A stretch of 64,000 nucleotides of DNA from Epiperipatus broadwayi. Lineage: Eukaryota > Onychophora > Udeonychophora > Euonychophora > Peripatidae. Under the pieces are notes generated by a model. It saw nothing but the letters and a program-made list of their open reading frames with translations. It was not told where the DNA came from and did no database searches. The stretch lies in the NCBI GenBank assembly GCA_028023455.1, contig JAQFVV010006545.1:64001-128000 (forward strand), in the 5' to 3' direction. A program made the translations under genes and the position numbers. Shown here piece by piece: positions 13,165 to 23,939 of the stretch (within the stretch, counting starts at the first letter, position 1; the number at the start of each line of letters is the position of its first letter).

Positions 13165-13848
13165 TCAACTTTCCCATAATTCCATGGTCTTAACATTTGG
13201 TGCCTGCCTATTTATTAAATTTTGCTTGTATTTATATATTAACATCGCTTCCTTAATTTTTCTTTTATTATTATTTCTTTCAGTTTCCAATATTTTTACA
13301 TTACTATAATTAAAATCAAAACCACATATACATGATTTATTATGGTCATAAAAGATGGAAGGTGATAAATTATCATTTTTTTTATAATTTTGTTTTGTAT
13401 TTTGAATCCTTTTAAATAATAACAAGTGCTCTTTTGTTCTTTTTACCAATGTGCATTTTGACTCACCTATACATCTACTGCCACACCTCCATGTCCATTT
13501 GTAAATAATACAATTTTTATTTATCAATAAGGTTTTATCTTTTGCATTATTAATTAATTTACTTAATGTAGGTGGTGCATAAAATGCAATATCACATATA
13601 CCTTTATAAATTTTTTTAATGAAACTTGCATGTTGCTTCGAAATATATGGTATTGATATCCAAATTTTTTTATCAAAAGAATTAACATTCTGATTAATAT
13701 TATTTTTATATTTAGAATTAAAGTTTTTAATAGTATAATAAATATAATCATAACTATATCCAACATTTAACAATTCATTATAATAAATTTCAATATTTTT
13801 GGTTTTATCCCATGAATATTGTATTTCTAAATAAGAAGGCAGGTTCAA
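13165..13848 (-). pseudogene. Penelope-like element C-terminal region with GIY-YIG endonuclease
   Basis: An open frame of 227 aa. Residues about 1-105 match the segment between RT and nuclease in PLEs (IWISIPYIS, ASFIKKIYKGICDIAF). Residues about 115-215 form a GIY-YIG nuclease. The GIY-like strand reads IYKWTWRCGSRCIGES, with the usual C-x-C-G and Y/C-I-G pattern, followed by CTLVKRTKEHLL with the catalytic Arg helix. A downstream ETERNNNKRKIKEAMLI segment holds the conserved Glu, and the domain ends at LINRQ. The upstream RT is missing (5' truncation), so the frame is a fragment although it is still open. It lies head to head with a second copy at 13860-14488. Confidence 0.85.
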
Positions 13849-13859
13849 AGTCCTTCTTA

Positions 13860-14488
13860 TTTAGAAATGATAATCTTTGAAAATATTCATCAGATAAAAA
13901 CAAAAATATTGAAATTTATTATAATTTAATTGTTAAATGTTGGATATAGTTATGATTATGTTTATTATACTATTAAAAATTTTAATTCTAAATATAAAAA
14001 TAATATTAATCGTAATGTTAATTCTTCTGATAAAAAAGTTTGGATATCAATGACCATATATTTCAAATCAACAGACAAGTTTCATTAAGAAAATTTATAA
14101 AGGTATATGTGATATTGCATTTTATCCATCACCTACATTAATAAATAATTCAAAAGATAAAATATTATTGCCAATTAAAAATTGTAACATTTATAAATGG
14201 ACATGTAGATGTGGCAGTGGATATATAGGTGATTCAAGGTGCACATTGGAAAAAAGAACAAAAGAGTACTTGCTATTATTAAAAAGGGTTCAAAATACGA
14301 AACAAAATTCTAAAGATAATGATAATTTATCAGCTTCTCTCTTTTATGTCCATAATAATTCATGTATATATGGTTTTGATTTTAATTATAATAAGATAAA
14401 AATATTGGAAACTGAAAGAAATAATAAAAAAAGAAAAATTAAGGAAGTGATGTTAATATATAAATAAAGCAAGATTTAATCAATAGGC
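13860..14488 (+). pseudogene. Inverted second copy of the GIY-YIG PLE fragment
   Basis: Plus-strand text closely matching the copy at 13165-13848 but facing away from it. The two copies meet at about 13849-13860. The first third has frameshifts; 14168-14467 is open for 99 aa and carries CRCGSGYIGDS, CTLEKRTKEYLL and ETERNNKKRKIKEVMLIYK. The sequence stops matching after about 14488, just before the final motif of its partner is complete. Inverted, 5'-truncated pairs are a known product of PLE retrotransposition. Confidence 0.85.
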
Positions 14489-14984
14489 TCTTTATTATTT
14501 ATCTAAAATAAACTGTTTGATAAGAATTTACTCTGCAGTGTGTTACTTAAAGATTGGAACACCACTTATTTCTCATGTACATAAGAAGGAGGATACATTA
14601 TCTAGACAAATTTTATTTCAAATAATTATTGTATGATTTATAAAACATTATGTTAATAAAAATAATCAAATGGTTTATTTATAAGAGAGTTTATAAGATT
14701 TTTAAGCACTGCAAGAGATGAAACTGGAGCATTATGCATAAAGAAAAGAAATGAGGTTGAGTTACTTTATGTATTTGTGTTTCATTAAAAAACAAATATA
14801 TTAATCACTAACTGATTGTTAAAATTGTTATCTTGACTAGAGATAATATTTGGTATAATTAATGATTAGCGATAATAATTAATGTTTTTATCAAGAGTAG
14901 TTCATGTATAATTTGTGAATAGTATTAGTTAGCCACTTTCAAATCAAATTGTAACAATTTACTATTAATAAATCCTGAAGATAT

Positions 14985-15500
14985 TATAAAGATATGATAT
15001 ATGTAGGTGACAGTGACCTAGGCCAACTGATGAGTGTTAGTTCAGCAGAAAGTACAATTTGAGAATCATTTGTCTTTTAAGGTGTATTTGTTTATGGGTG
15101 TGAAGTGAAGATTATTACATATATCTATAAATCTCTATTTCTAGATTACTATTGCACTAACAATGAAAGATAAAATTAATCACATAGTCTCCTGTTTGAG
15201 AATTTATAAAATGTTATGAATTAGAAGTGACAGAGCTAAATGCTTATTTATGGATCATGGACTTCTCAATCCACCATTCAACCATTACATTAAAATATGC
15301 AGAGTGAAGTACTTGAATAGTTTATTGCTTGGTAATTTATAAAAAGCTTAAATACTGGAAGTAACAGATCTGGGCCACTCTCCAGTCACTTTGAGTTTGA
15401 GAATCTCCATTTCAAAAGCATACAGAACAAAAATAATTGAGTGATTCATTACTTCTGAATTCATAAAATGATTAAGTATCAGAGTTGGTAAAGATTGATT
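14985..15500. repeat. Degenerate tandem repeat, units about 130 bp
   Basis: A phrase of the type AATTTATAAAATG..TA..AGTGACAG recurs with decay near 14990, 15205, 15335 and 15460. Spacing is about 130 bp between the last three. Seen by eye only; function unknown. Confidence 0.35.
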
Positions 15501-17759
15501 TCCTGAGCCCAGGAATGTAAGATTATTTTATATTTAAAAGCTATTTTCTTTACAGACAATATATTAGACATTCAAAATAGATTATGTGGCATCTTTTTAG
15601 CTTTTAAATTAAAACTAATGAGCTACCTTTTTATCAAACTATGCAAGATTGTTGGCCACTGTTGTATAGATTATCAAGGTATAAAAAAATCCTAAAATGT
15701 TTGAAAATTATCCATAGTCCTTCTCTCTTAACTGCACTTGAATTTAAAATTTAGATTGTGAATACAAATAACTTTTACATTATAACATAAATGATGCAAA
15801 CCATGGGTTCAATCCTGATAACATTATGACATCTTTCTCTTAATGAATCATGTATTACAATCATATTTTTGTGTTTAAAGTCAGCAGAGTTATTCTCATC
15901 TCACTAAAGCACAAACATCTTTATTCTCTGGCTAATAATAGCAAGGTAGTTTTTATTGACTAATGACTATATGATTGTATGGCTTGAATATTAGATTGCT
16001 ACTTTAAAAAATAAAATAAAAAACTTATTTGAAACCTGAAAACAATATTTAAATCCAATTTTTCAGCATCAACTGAAGTCATGAGCTGAATAATTAAATA
16101 TCCAAGTTTAATTTGTATTCATACCAATATTTAAAAAATCTGAAAATTATAATATACATATGTACATCATCCTAGTGAAGTAAAAATATTTTCAGCAAGG
16201 TTAAAATTTTTTTCTGAAATAGCTGACCATATCCATCTTGCAAACCATACAACATATGTTGGTAAATGGATATCTAGATATATCTGGATTGAGAGTAAAT
16301 AATAATGGAAACCTGTTCAAATCCTCACCACCTGTCAGTTACCTATCCTTGTGATTATAGTTGTGTATGAGTAAATGTTTAAAAGATTTGGACAACAGAA
16401 GACAATTTTTAAAGCGGCTGATTTCACACACACATATATATATAGCTTTAACTAAATTACAATTTATCTTTTTATTTCTCTTAATCTAGCTGCTTATAGA
16501 CAACACTACTTTTTTCCAATGATCGCGTCTTCTTCTTTGGCTTCATCTATTTTATATAGCAACTAACTATACTTTTATTATATGAGTTTGCTTAAACAAA
16601 GAAGAGTGATTTGTATTGAAATTCAACTCGCAAATAAATTAATTAATGTAACTTTTTAAAAGATGATAAAGATTAATTTAAATTCTAATTAACATTACTA
16701 AATACTTTTGTTTACAAAAAATAAAATAAAAATATCTAAAATATCCGTTTAAATCCGCACTACCAACAACAACAAAAAAATGAAAAACATAATTTATTCA
16801 ATAGTTATGACATTTCTAAATGATTGTAAACTTTTTGATACTTCATCGTAAAATTTAATTTTAATGTTTAATGGAAATGTTTTAAATTTGTAAAAGGTAA
16901 TTAATTGATTTAATTTTGACAGAAATCATAAATCCGTCATTTAAAATACTTTGATTAAATCAAACTGTTTTTACTGTTATAGTTTTATGTAAACTCTAAA
17001 AGGTGAAAAACAAACTTGTGGCTATAAGTTTTATTACTGTAGTAATATAAATTGAACATCACGACCTACTTTTTAATTTTAAAAAAGGAAAATTTTTAAA
17101 GCAAAGGGAAAGGTGAGGACAAATTTATATATTTTTTTAATATATATATTTGATTAAAGATTTCAAAACTTAAGCAATGAGTTTATATTTGTTGATGAAC
17201 AATTGTTATTAATAGTGAAAAAGTTAAGAGCAATTTCATTTTAGAAAAAAAATTCTGATTTCAGATCTTTTTTACGAAGTGAACAATTATTTGGAAGCTT
17301 TTTAAACCTCTCTAGACAGTTTCCGAATTGTTTAGTTTTAAAATTTAAAAAAAGTATAGTTATTTTCTGATTTCTATTTTAAAGTTTTACATTTTTGCAC
17401 AATGTTTTACTTTTTTTGAAAAATGCTGGATTTTCAACTTAAAATTTTAAATTAGAATACTTTTTTCTTCGACATTTTTATTTGAAAGAATCACGGTTTA
17501 ATGCACATATTTCTATACCCAAGATCTAAAGCTTAAATCAAGATAAATAGAAAAATATTATCAAATATCAGATTTGTAATCAAGTCTAAAAGATTTCTTT
17601 ATACTTATCCATAAACTGATATCTGTCTAACTATTTAAATATTGGTTGATAAATGGGTAACTAATAATTCCTATTTAATTATTTAAAAAAAATCATATAG
17701 TTTCCCAGCAAAGTAATTAACTATGCTGATAATTATATTTTACTTTCATTATATATGTA
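15501..17759. other. AT-rich non-coding stretch
   Basis: No gene was recognised. A B-box-like CTGTTCAAATCC near 16314-16325 may mark an old tRNA-derived SINE without clear ends. Confidence 0.35.
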
Positions 17760-17889
17760 TTAGAAGGAATTTGAACTCAGATTTTTAAGTTCCCAACAGT
17801 TATCCACTTCATCTTATATAACTTAAACACATGACGACATACATGTGAAAAAGATAAATCTTGAAAGTCTGAGTTCAAATTCCTTCTAA
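17760..17889. repeat. Inverted tRNA-like SINE hairpin
   Basis: The ends are inverted copies of TTAGAAGGAATTTGAACTCA (17760-17779 and 17870-17889). In both arms the inner-strand reading gives GAGTTCAAATTCC, a pol III B-box. The left arm, on the minus strand, also has an A-box-like GAAGTGGATAAC about 40 nt before it. It therefore looks like two tRNA-like SINE heads joined in inverted orientation, similar in plan to 39541-39710. Confidence 0.5.
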
Positions 17890-17927
17890 TTACATTAAGT
17901 TTAGTATAGATAATATACATGTATTTA

Positions 17928-17937
17928 AATATATATA

Positions 17938-17983
<46 letters not shown>

Positions 17984-18025
17984 GAATACATCTAGCTATA
18001 TATATATGTATATATAATATATATA

Positions 18026-18062
<37 letters not shown>
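17928..18062. repeat. (AT)n microsatellite
   Basis: Two long AT blocks separated by about 20 bp of mixed sequence. They sit directly before a copy of the dispersed repeat. Confidence 0.95.
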
Positions 18063-18065
<3 letters not shown>

Positions 18066-18084
18066 GCTAATGTCACTTTTTTAA

Positions 18085-18800
18085 GCAACAGTTTATTTCT
18101 TATCAACATGTTTTTTGATAAACATCTACTGTGTTTCTTTCACAATATATTGTGGAGAAAATAACTTAATAGATATTTTTAAATTACATCATTATTTTTT
18201 AACTAAGTGAACAAAAAAGTTTCCCCCCTTTTTAATTACTTTAGCAATAAACATAAAAATCATTTCATACTTTTAAAAATTGATCAATAACTTACTTATT
18301 TTTATTAACCAATAATATTAACTAACATATTGAGAGTTGCTTTTAAAAACTGATCAATAACTAATTTATTTTTATTGGCCAATAGTATTAAATAATATAC
18401 TTAGATTTGCCATTTAGTTTACTTTAAAAATTGACAAGTTTTTTTTATATAAATTTCATTTAGATTGAAAATCATAAAGGGGCATAAAATATTTTATACT
18501 TTATTCTTGTGCATATAAAAAAAAACATTCTTCTTTCTTTTGTTGATAGTACAACATAACATTTTTATTGTTTTTCACTTATTAGAAGGTATCTTTCCAT
18601 TAAAAAATAATAAATATTATGATTAAATGTATAAAATATTTTTTCTTTTACTTTTTTGAACCATTGTACTCAAGTAATGCATATATTATGTCTAGTATAT
18701 GCATACTTACACATACAGTTATTGATACATTTTTACTCAGTTTATAAGAGTTTATTATTGAATCTTTTGTGATGCAGCTTTGAGATGCTATTGGATTTGT
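18085..18800 (+). repeat. Dispersed repeat family, copy A (truncated)
   Basis: Closely matches the right half of copies B (22430-23110) and C (26190-26910). Shared text includes TTATCAACATGTTTTTTGAT, a C-run after AAGTTT, and twice-repeated TTTTAAAAA(T/C)TGAT(C)AATAAC blocks. It has no coding capacity, and the element class is unknown. Confidence 0.65.
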
Positions 18801-20029
18801 TTTAATTATAAATATTTTTCCTCTGAAGTGAGATATTGGAAGAGTGTAACTTTTCATTTCTCATTTCTAAGTTTACTGCAAAAATTTTAACTTTAACTTA
18901 TCTCTCTAATGATTTTTGTATTTTCATAAATAGTGGTTTATGATACATACATCTATGATTTTACTGTTCAGATATTTTCTTGGCATTAGACTGTAAACAG
19001 AATAAATAGAATTTCAACTAGGATTCATAAAACATTCATCCATATGACATTAAGACATACAATAAAGCATGAACACTACAAAAATTACCTTGGTTTAAAT
19101 TATATTAAGCTGCATTCAACACACCAAATCAAATATAATACCAATATATAAAGCCTTGCTTCAATTTGAGTATTAAAAGCTGATAAATGTACATTTCAAA
19201 CTTAATCTTTGTTTCTTTTTGGAGTTTAAGAAGTGATAAGTTTAACAACCAATTAAACTGCACATTTATTTTTCTGAGCCTTTCAGTTTTGGTGAGTAAG
19301 CTACTTAAAAAGATGTTGTGACAGCATCTGAGACCACATATTTCTAAATTTTCACATGACAACATAGGATCTTATGTAAACAATATAATCCTAATACACC
19401 ATTCATTGTCGAATGCATCCAAACAAACGTTAATAATAATTTTTTTCAATCTCCGCAAAAATCAATCCAACTATTCTGTTCTTATTTTTATAGCTATTGA
19501 CACTTAAATTATTACTATATTTTATTCAATAATATTATCATTAGAAGTTACTCTTGCTTTTAATGAAACTGGTAATTTCTTATTTTGGTAATTTTAATCA
19601 ACACTTTCTGGATTACTATATATTTAAAATTTTTAATACATTATAAGTAATTTTTCCTTAGATTATTTATACTTTTAAATGTATTCAAAGTCAACAGTGA
19701 ATAAGCCATCCTATATTTTTCTAAAACCAAACTTTATCTGTCTCCAACCTAAAATATCTAACATTTTCTTCATTCTGGAATATATACTTTATTTTCCCTT
19801 TTCTCTTTTTTCATTTTTTTTTATTCGCTACTCTGGCAGTGGAATTTGACAATCTGTCAAAGATAAACAATGGATTCAAACTCAGGTAACTATTAGATAA
19901 TTTTATCTTTTTTGAAGTTATATTATTTAGTCTTTAAATTTTGTGGGCTTTAGAATGTTGAACAATTCTATTTTTATTTTTTATGTGTTCTTCATTATCA
20001 TTCTTTTTTTTTAATATTTAAAAGGCAGA
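18801..20029. other. AT-rich stretch without recognised genes
   Basis: No gene is seen. A B-box-like GAGTTTGAATCC on the minus strand (about 19874-19885), followed by an A-rich tail, may be an old SINE. Confidence 0.35.
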
Positions 20030-20457
20030 ATTCATCTTCTTGCTTAAAGGAAAAAATACCAAGAAATTTCTCTGACACTTATCTGCAAAATTTTTAACTT
20101 TATTATTACTAAAACCATATTTTATCTCGTACTGCAACAACTCATCACATAAAGCTTTACCTAAATGCTTACTAAAAAGATTTTTCTATTTTATTTTATT
20201 AAACCTTTGGCATTTATTTTTATTTACTTTAGGTAAGCTTTCATCTACGAAACCTAAAACAGTCTCAAGTTTAGAATCTGCTATTACTTTTATTTATAAA
20301 ATCTCATCTACATCAGTTCTTATTTTCATAAATGCTTGAATTTGATTTTCTTTTCATAAGCATCATTATAAAGGTTTATTTTTTAAAAAAATCATTCCAT
20401 TTTAAGTCTCTCAACCAAATTCAAGCCTTCATTTCTTTGTTGCATTTTTTGCATAAA

Positions 20458-20506
<49 letters not shown>

Positions 20507-20514
20507 AAATAGAC

Positions 20515-20552
<38 letters not shown>

Positions 20553-20760
20553 GTCTCTTCAAATTTTATTTTTCTTCAAATTTTTGTTACAATTCTTCCA
20601 TAAATGCATACAGCATTTTTGTTGTACATCTTCCTTCTTTCTCTTTTAAAGGCTTTTGCATTGACTGAATGATTACTTGCTTTATCATCTCTGATTTCAT
20701 TGGATGTATTATCTCTTGAGTTGCTAATGGAAGTTTAATTGTGCTTCCATCCTACTAAAA
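20030..20760 (-). pseudogene. Decayed, unrecognised coding region split by an AT microsatellite
   Basis: On the minus strand two separated stretches read as plausible protein. About 20600-20750 encodes roughly 50 residues without a stop, rich in Lys, Glu and Gln (KSEMIKQVIIQSMQKPLKEK). About 20040-20180 includes KALCDELLQYEIKYGF and FADKCQRNFLVFFPLSKK. Several stops and the (AT)n at 20461-20550 interrupt it. I do not recognise the family; transposon origin (gag-like charge pattern) is the likeliest guess. Confidence 0.35.
20461..20550. repeat. (AT)n microsatellite inside a small inverted repeat
   Basis: Two AT runs flank AGACATTTAT, whose complement ATAAATGTCT closes the right end, so the whole tract can fold into one hairpin. 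Confidence 0.9.
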
Positions 20761-21499
20761 GTTTTATAATTTTCTTGTTGATTATGCTTATTATTATTTT
20801 ATTTAAATTTGTTGCCAGGTTTATAAACTTAAATATTTTTTAATTATACACTATTACACTATCATTAGATAAACATGCCAGTCACAACCATTCCTATACA
20901 ATAATCTCCAAAACAATGTGATATACCTACTACAATATTATTTTTTTTATTTATTTTTATATATGCTGCAATTTATTAAATATTTCATTGCCTAACTAGA
21001 TTCAAACTACTGCTTCCATAAAATGGTAGGCCATTTTTTATAAATATTAATCTTATTTTTAATTGCAAACATTCATTACATGCTACTTAATATCATTACA
21101 ATGTGATAAAATTATTCATTAGCTGATATTCAGTACATTATGTGACTGTACAGAAGTGAAGTTCCAGCAGACAAATGGGGTGTTTGGGCCTCTTGTTGAA
21201 TGCCAAATATGTAATAGTATTTTTTACCTTCCCAATATAGAAATATAAAATGACAAATTTAGACTCAATAATTTGAGCAAAAATAATATTCATATTGAAA
21301 ATGGTTAATATAGTTTGAATAAAATTGATTACATTCAATAGTATATAAGAATATTAACTGAATGCTCTGTTGTGATTATGGTAGTGGTGATGATTTATAA
21401 ACTAGCACTTAATGTTAAACTAAGTATAAGTTCTTCCAAAAGTACTTTTAATTTATTTTTCTAGTTTCAATAAATAAAAAATGAATGTTTTAAATCCTA

Positions 21500-23110
21500 A
21501 AGTTTCTAAATAAAAAGTTTACTTCTGAAAAACTTATTAATGCCTGTTCATGATCTTTAATAAATTATTATTACTACAACTGCATGTTCCCCAATGGATT
21601 GCATGATTTCTCAGGATTGTGGATATTAAGAGCATCATGTCATTAATAGCATAATGTTTTAATTGAGTTTTATAAGCTAATACAAACTTAATGGATTAAT
21701 AAAAAATAACATAACAAATTATTAATAATAAATATATAAAATTGTTGCTGATATACTTGCAATTATTACTAGGTATACAGAATATTTAATAATAAGATAT
21801 ATTTTAAATGTAAAGCCTTAGACTAATAATACTGATAAGATTTTTTGAAATAAAAAGTTGAAAAAGTTTAAAAGTTGGTAACTCTGTTTTTCTGCTTATA
21901 TTATTCTTCTCCTCTAGTTCCACCAGAGATAATAGTTATCCACCTGGTGCACTGGAGATGCAGGATAGAATATTCAGTGATATTGGTGACATTAGTCCAT
22001 ATTGCTGGTAGATATTAGTGCACAGTCCATTTTTTTCTCATGTCATGATTAAAGTAAGCAGTGGCTGGTTTTAGCAATTATAATGTTATTTTCTGGATCC
22101 GATTGCATCTCAGATGTTTTAAATGATGTGATTGTCAGTTTCTAAACACACATACTAGATGATCTTCTGATCGCAAATTCATGATTGCTCTGCTGGATTT
22201 TAATATTGAGAAATACTTTTAATGTCAACAAGCTATGGTGATCCAAACTATTATGGAAAACTATTTTAAACAGTGGTTTCTGTTTTCAGCATGGGGACAC
22301 TGCAACACAGCTTGAATAATAGACTACAGTAAATTGCTGATGTTGCATATTTTACCTATTTACACTCATTTGTTGTTGTTCACACTCATCATTGGATTCA
22401 AGATATTTTCTGTACAACAGGTTTATCAAAAGCCACTAATGATATTTGGCATATATTTCTTTACAACAACATGTTTTTTTTACTTTATTTTATTCACATG
22501 TTGTGGAAATAATAATTTTACACATAGTTTTTAATTATATTATTATAACTAATTGAAGAAAATAATTATTTGCATTTTTATTTACATCAGTGATAAGAAA
22601 AAAAATCAAACCAACTTTTAAAAATTGATTAATAACTTTCTTATTTTTATTAACCAATAATATTAAATAACATATTTCAATTTTTTATTTAGTTTATTTT
22701 AAAAATTGGTAACTTTTTATTTAAAATTTCATTTAGAATGGAAATCAGAAAGGGGCATAAAATTAATTATATTCTTATAAACTATGCAATTCAAATCCGT
22801 GTGCTCAATAAAACTATTTTTATCTCCCCTTACAGTACAACTTATTATTATTTTGTTTTTCGCCCATTACAAGTAGTTTTTATTATAAAATAATTTAAAA
22901 TGTGATTAAATATAAAAACTAATTTTTATTTTAATTTTTTTGAACAAACAAATCTACTAAAGTGGCATGCATATTATATCTTGTATAAACACAGATATAC
23001 ACGTAACAATAAATTTATTGCTCAATTTATAAGAGATTTTTAATAAACATTTTTTACTCATGTTTGTAATTTAACTAATCTGAGCTGCTCTGAAAATTGT
23101 TTTAGTTACA
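21500..23110 (+). repeat. Dispersed repeat family, copy B (longest uninterrupted)
   Basis: Matches copy C over more than 1.3 kb in the same orientation. Shared text includes TTTCTCAGGATTGTGGATATTAA near the left end, AGTTCC(A/T)CCA(G/A)AGAT(A/G)ATAGTTATCC in the middle, and the AT-rich right part shared with copy A. A short open frame at 22334-22534 is not supported as a gene. Class unknown; no terminal repeats were recognised. Confidence 0.65.
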
Positions 23111-23325
23111 TATATATAAATGATATTTTCATCTGTGTATTATTTATTTTGTTGAAAACACAAGAACCAACCAGTAAGCATCACATGATCACATTTCCTA
23201 TACTAGCACATTAATTGTTGATAAACAGAGCAAAACTCTCCATACAGTATTGCCACCTGTGCTAAACAGAGTAATCAATTGATGCCAGAAGGCTTGTGCA
23301 TAAAATCCCTATCCAATGCCTACTC

Positions 23326-23384
23326 ATCCAATATCCCCAGACTAGTTTCTGGCTTGTGGCCTTCGTCATTGAGGAGCTTTGGAT
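23326..23384 (-). ncRNA. Hammerhead ribozyme motif, core mutated
   Basis: Read on the minus strand it has the same layout as 46367-46425, but the first core box reads ATGACGA instead of CTGA(N)GA. The essential first C is lost, so self-cleavage is not expected. Stem I, stem II and the GAAAC box are intact. Confidence 0.75.
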
Positions 23385-23678
23385 CTGAGAGCACTGCATC
23401 TAGATCTTAGGATCTAATGCAACCCTCTAGCAACCACCTTTTATCTCTACTTAACTACTAAACTATGAGAATGAAATTGAAAACACAAAAAATATTTTCA
23501 ATTTAAGCTCAATAGTGAAAACACAAAAAATATTTTCAATTTAAGTAGTATTGAGCTTAAATTGAAAATATTTTTTGTGTTTTCAATTTCATTCTCATAG
23601 TTTAGTAGTTAAGTAGAGATAAAAGGTGGTTGCTAGAGGGTTGCATTAGATCCTAAGATCTAGATGCAGTGCTCTCAG

Positions 23679-23737
23679 ATCCAAAGCTCCTCACTGACGA
23701 AGGCCACAAGCCAGAAACTAGTCTGGGGATATTGGAT
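23679..23737 (+). ncRNA. Type I hammerhead ribozyme motif
   Basis: Core box CTGACGA, stem II GGC/GCC with loop CACAA, GAAAC box, a two-pair stem III (AC/GT, loop TA), and cleavage-site C. Stem I has two helices, ATCCAA/TTGGAT and TCCTCA/TGGGGA, separated by an AGC/TA internal loop. All core positions are allowed ones. An A/A mismatch at the base of stem II may lower activity. Confidence 0.85.
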
Positions 23738-23939
23738 GAGTAGGCATTGGATAGGGATTTTATACACAAGCCTTTCTGTCATCCATTGATTACTCTGTTT
23801 AGCACAGGTGGCAATACTGTATGGAGAGTTTTGCTCTGTTTATCAACCAACCAGTAACTGTGCCTACAAATAAAAAAAAAAAAACTTTTCATAATTTATC
23901 ACGAAATAATTCAATAAAATTATACCGGCAGATAAATAT

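Larger units (their letters stand above)
23178..23844. mobile_element. Palindromic hammerhead-ribozyme element (retrozyme-like), 13-bp TSD
   Basis: Two inverted units of about 330 bp meet near 23520. The insertion is bounded by the exact 13-bp direct repeat AACCAACCAGTAA (23165-23177 and 23845-23857). Each arm carries a 59-nt hammerhead motif (23326-23384 minus, 23679-23737 plus). The right arm ends at ...GCTCTGTTTATC, short of the full unit. There is no protein-coding potential. It belongs to the same family as 44202-44372 and 44898-46521. Mobilisation by a PLE or LINE reverse transcriptase is inferred from the target duplication and the inverted structure. Confidence 0.85.

Noticed and set aside
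23130-23860. DNA transposon with long terminal inverted repeats
   Set aside because: 13-bp duplication, tandem units in related copies and hammerhead motifs fit RNA-mediated insertion better; no transposase-type ends were seen.
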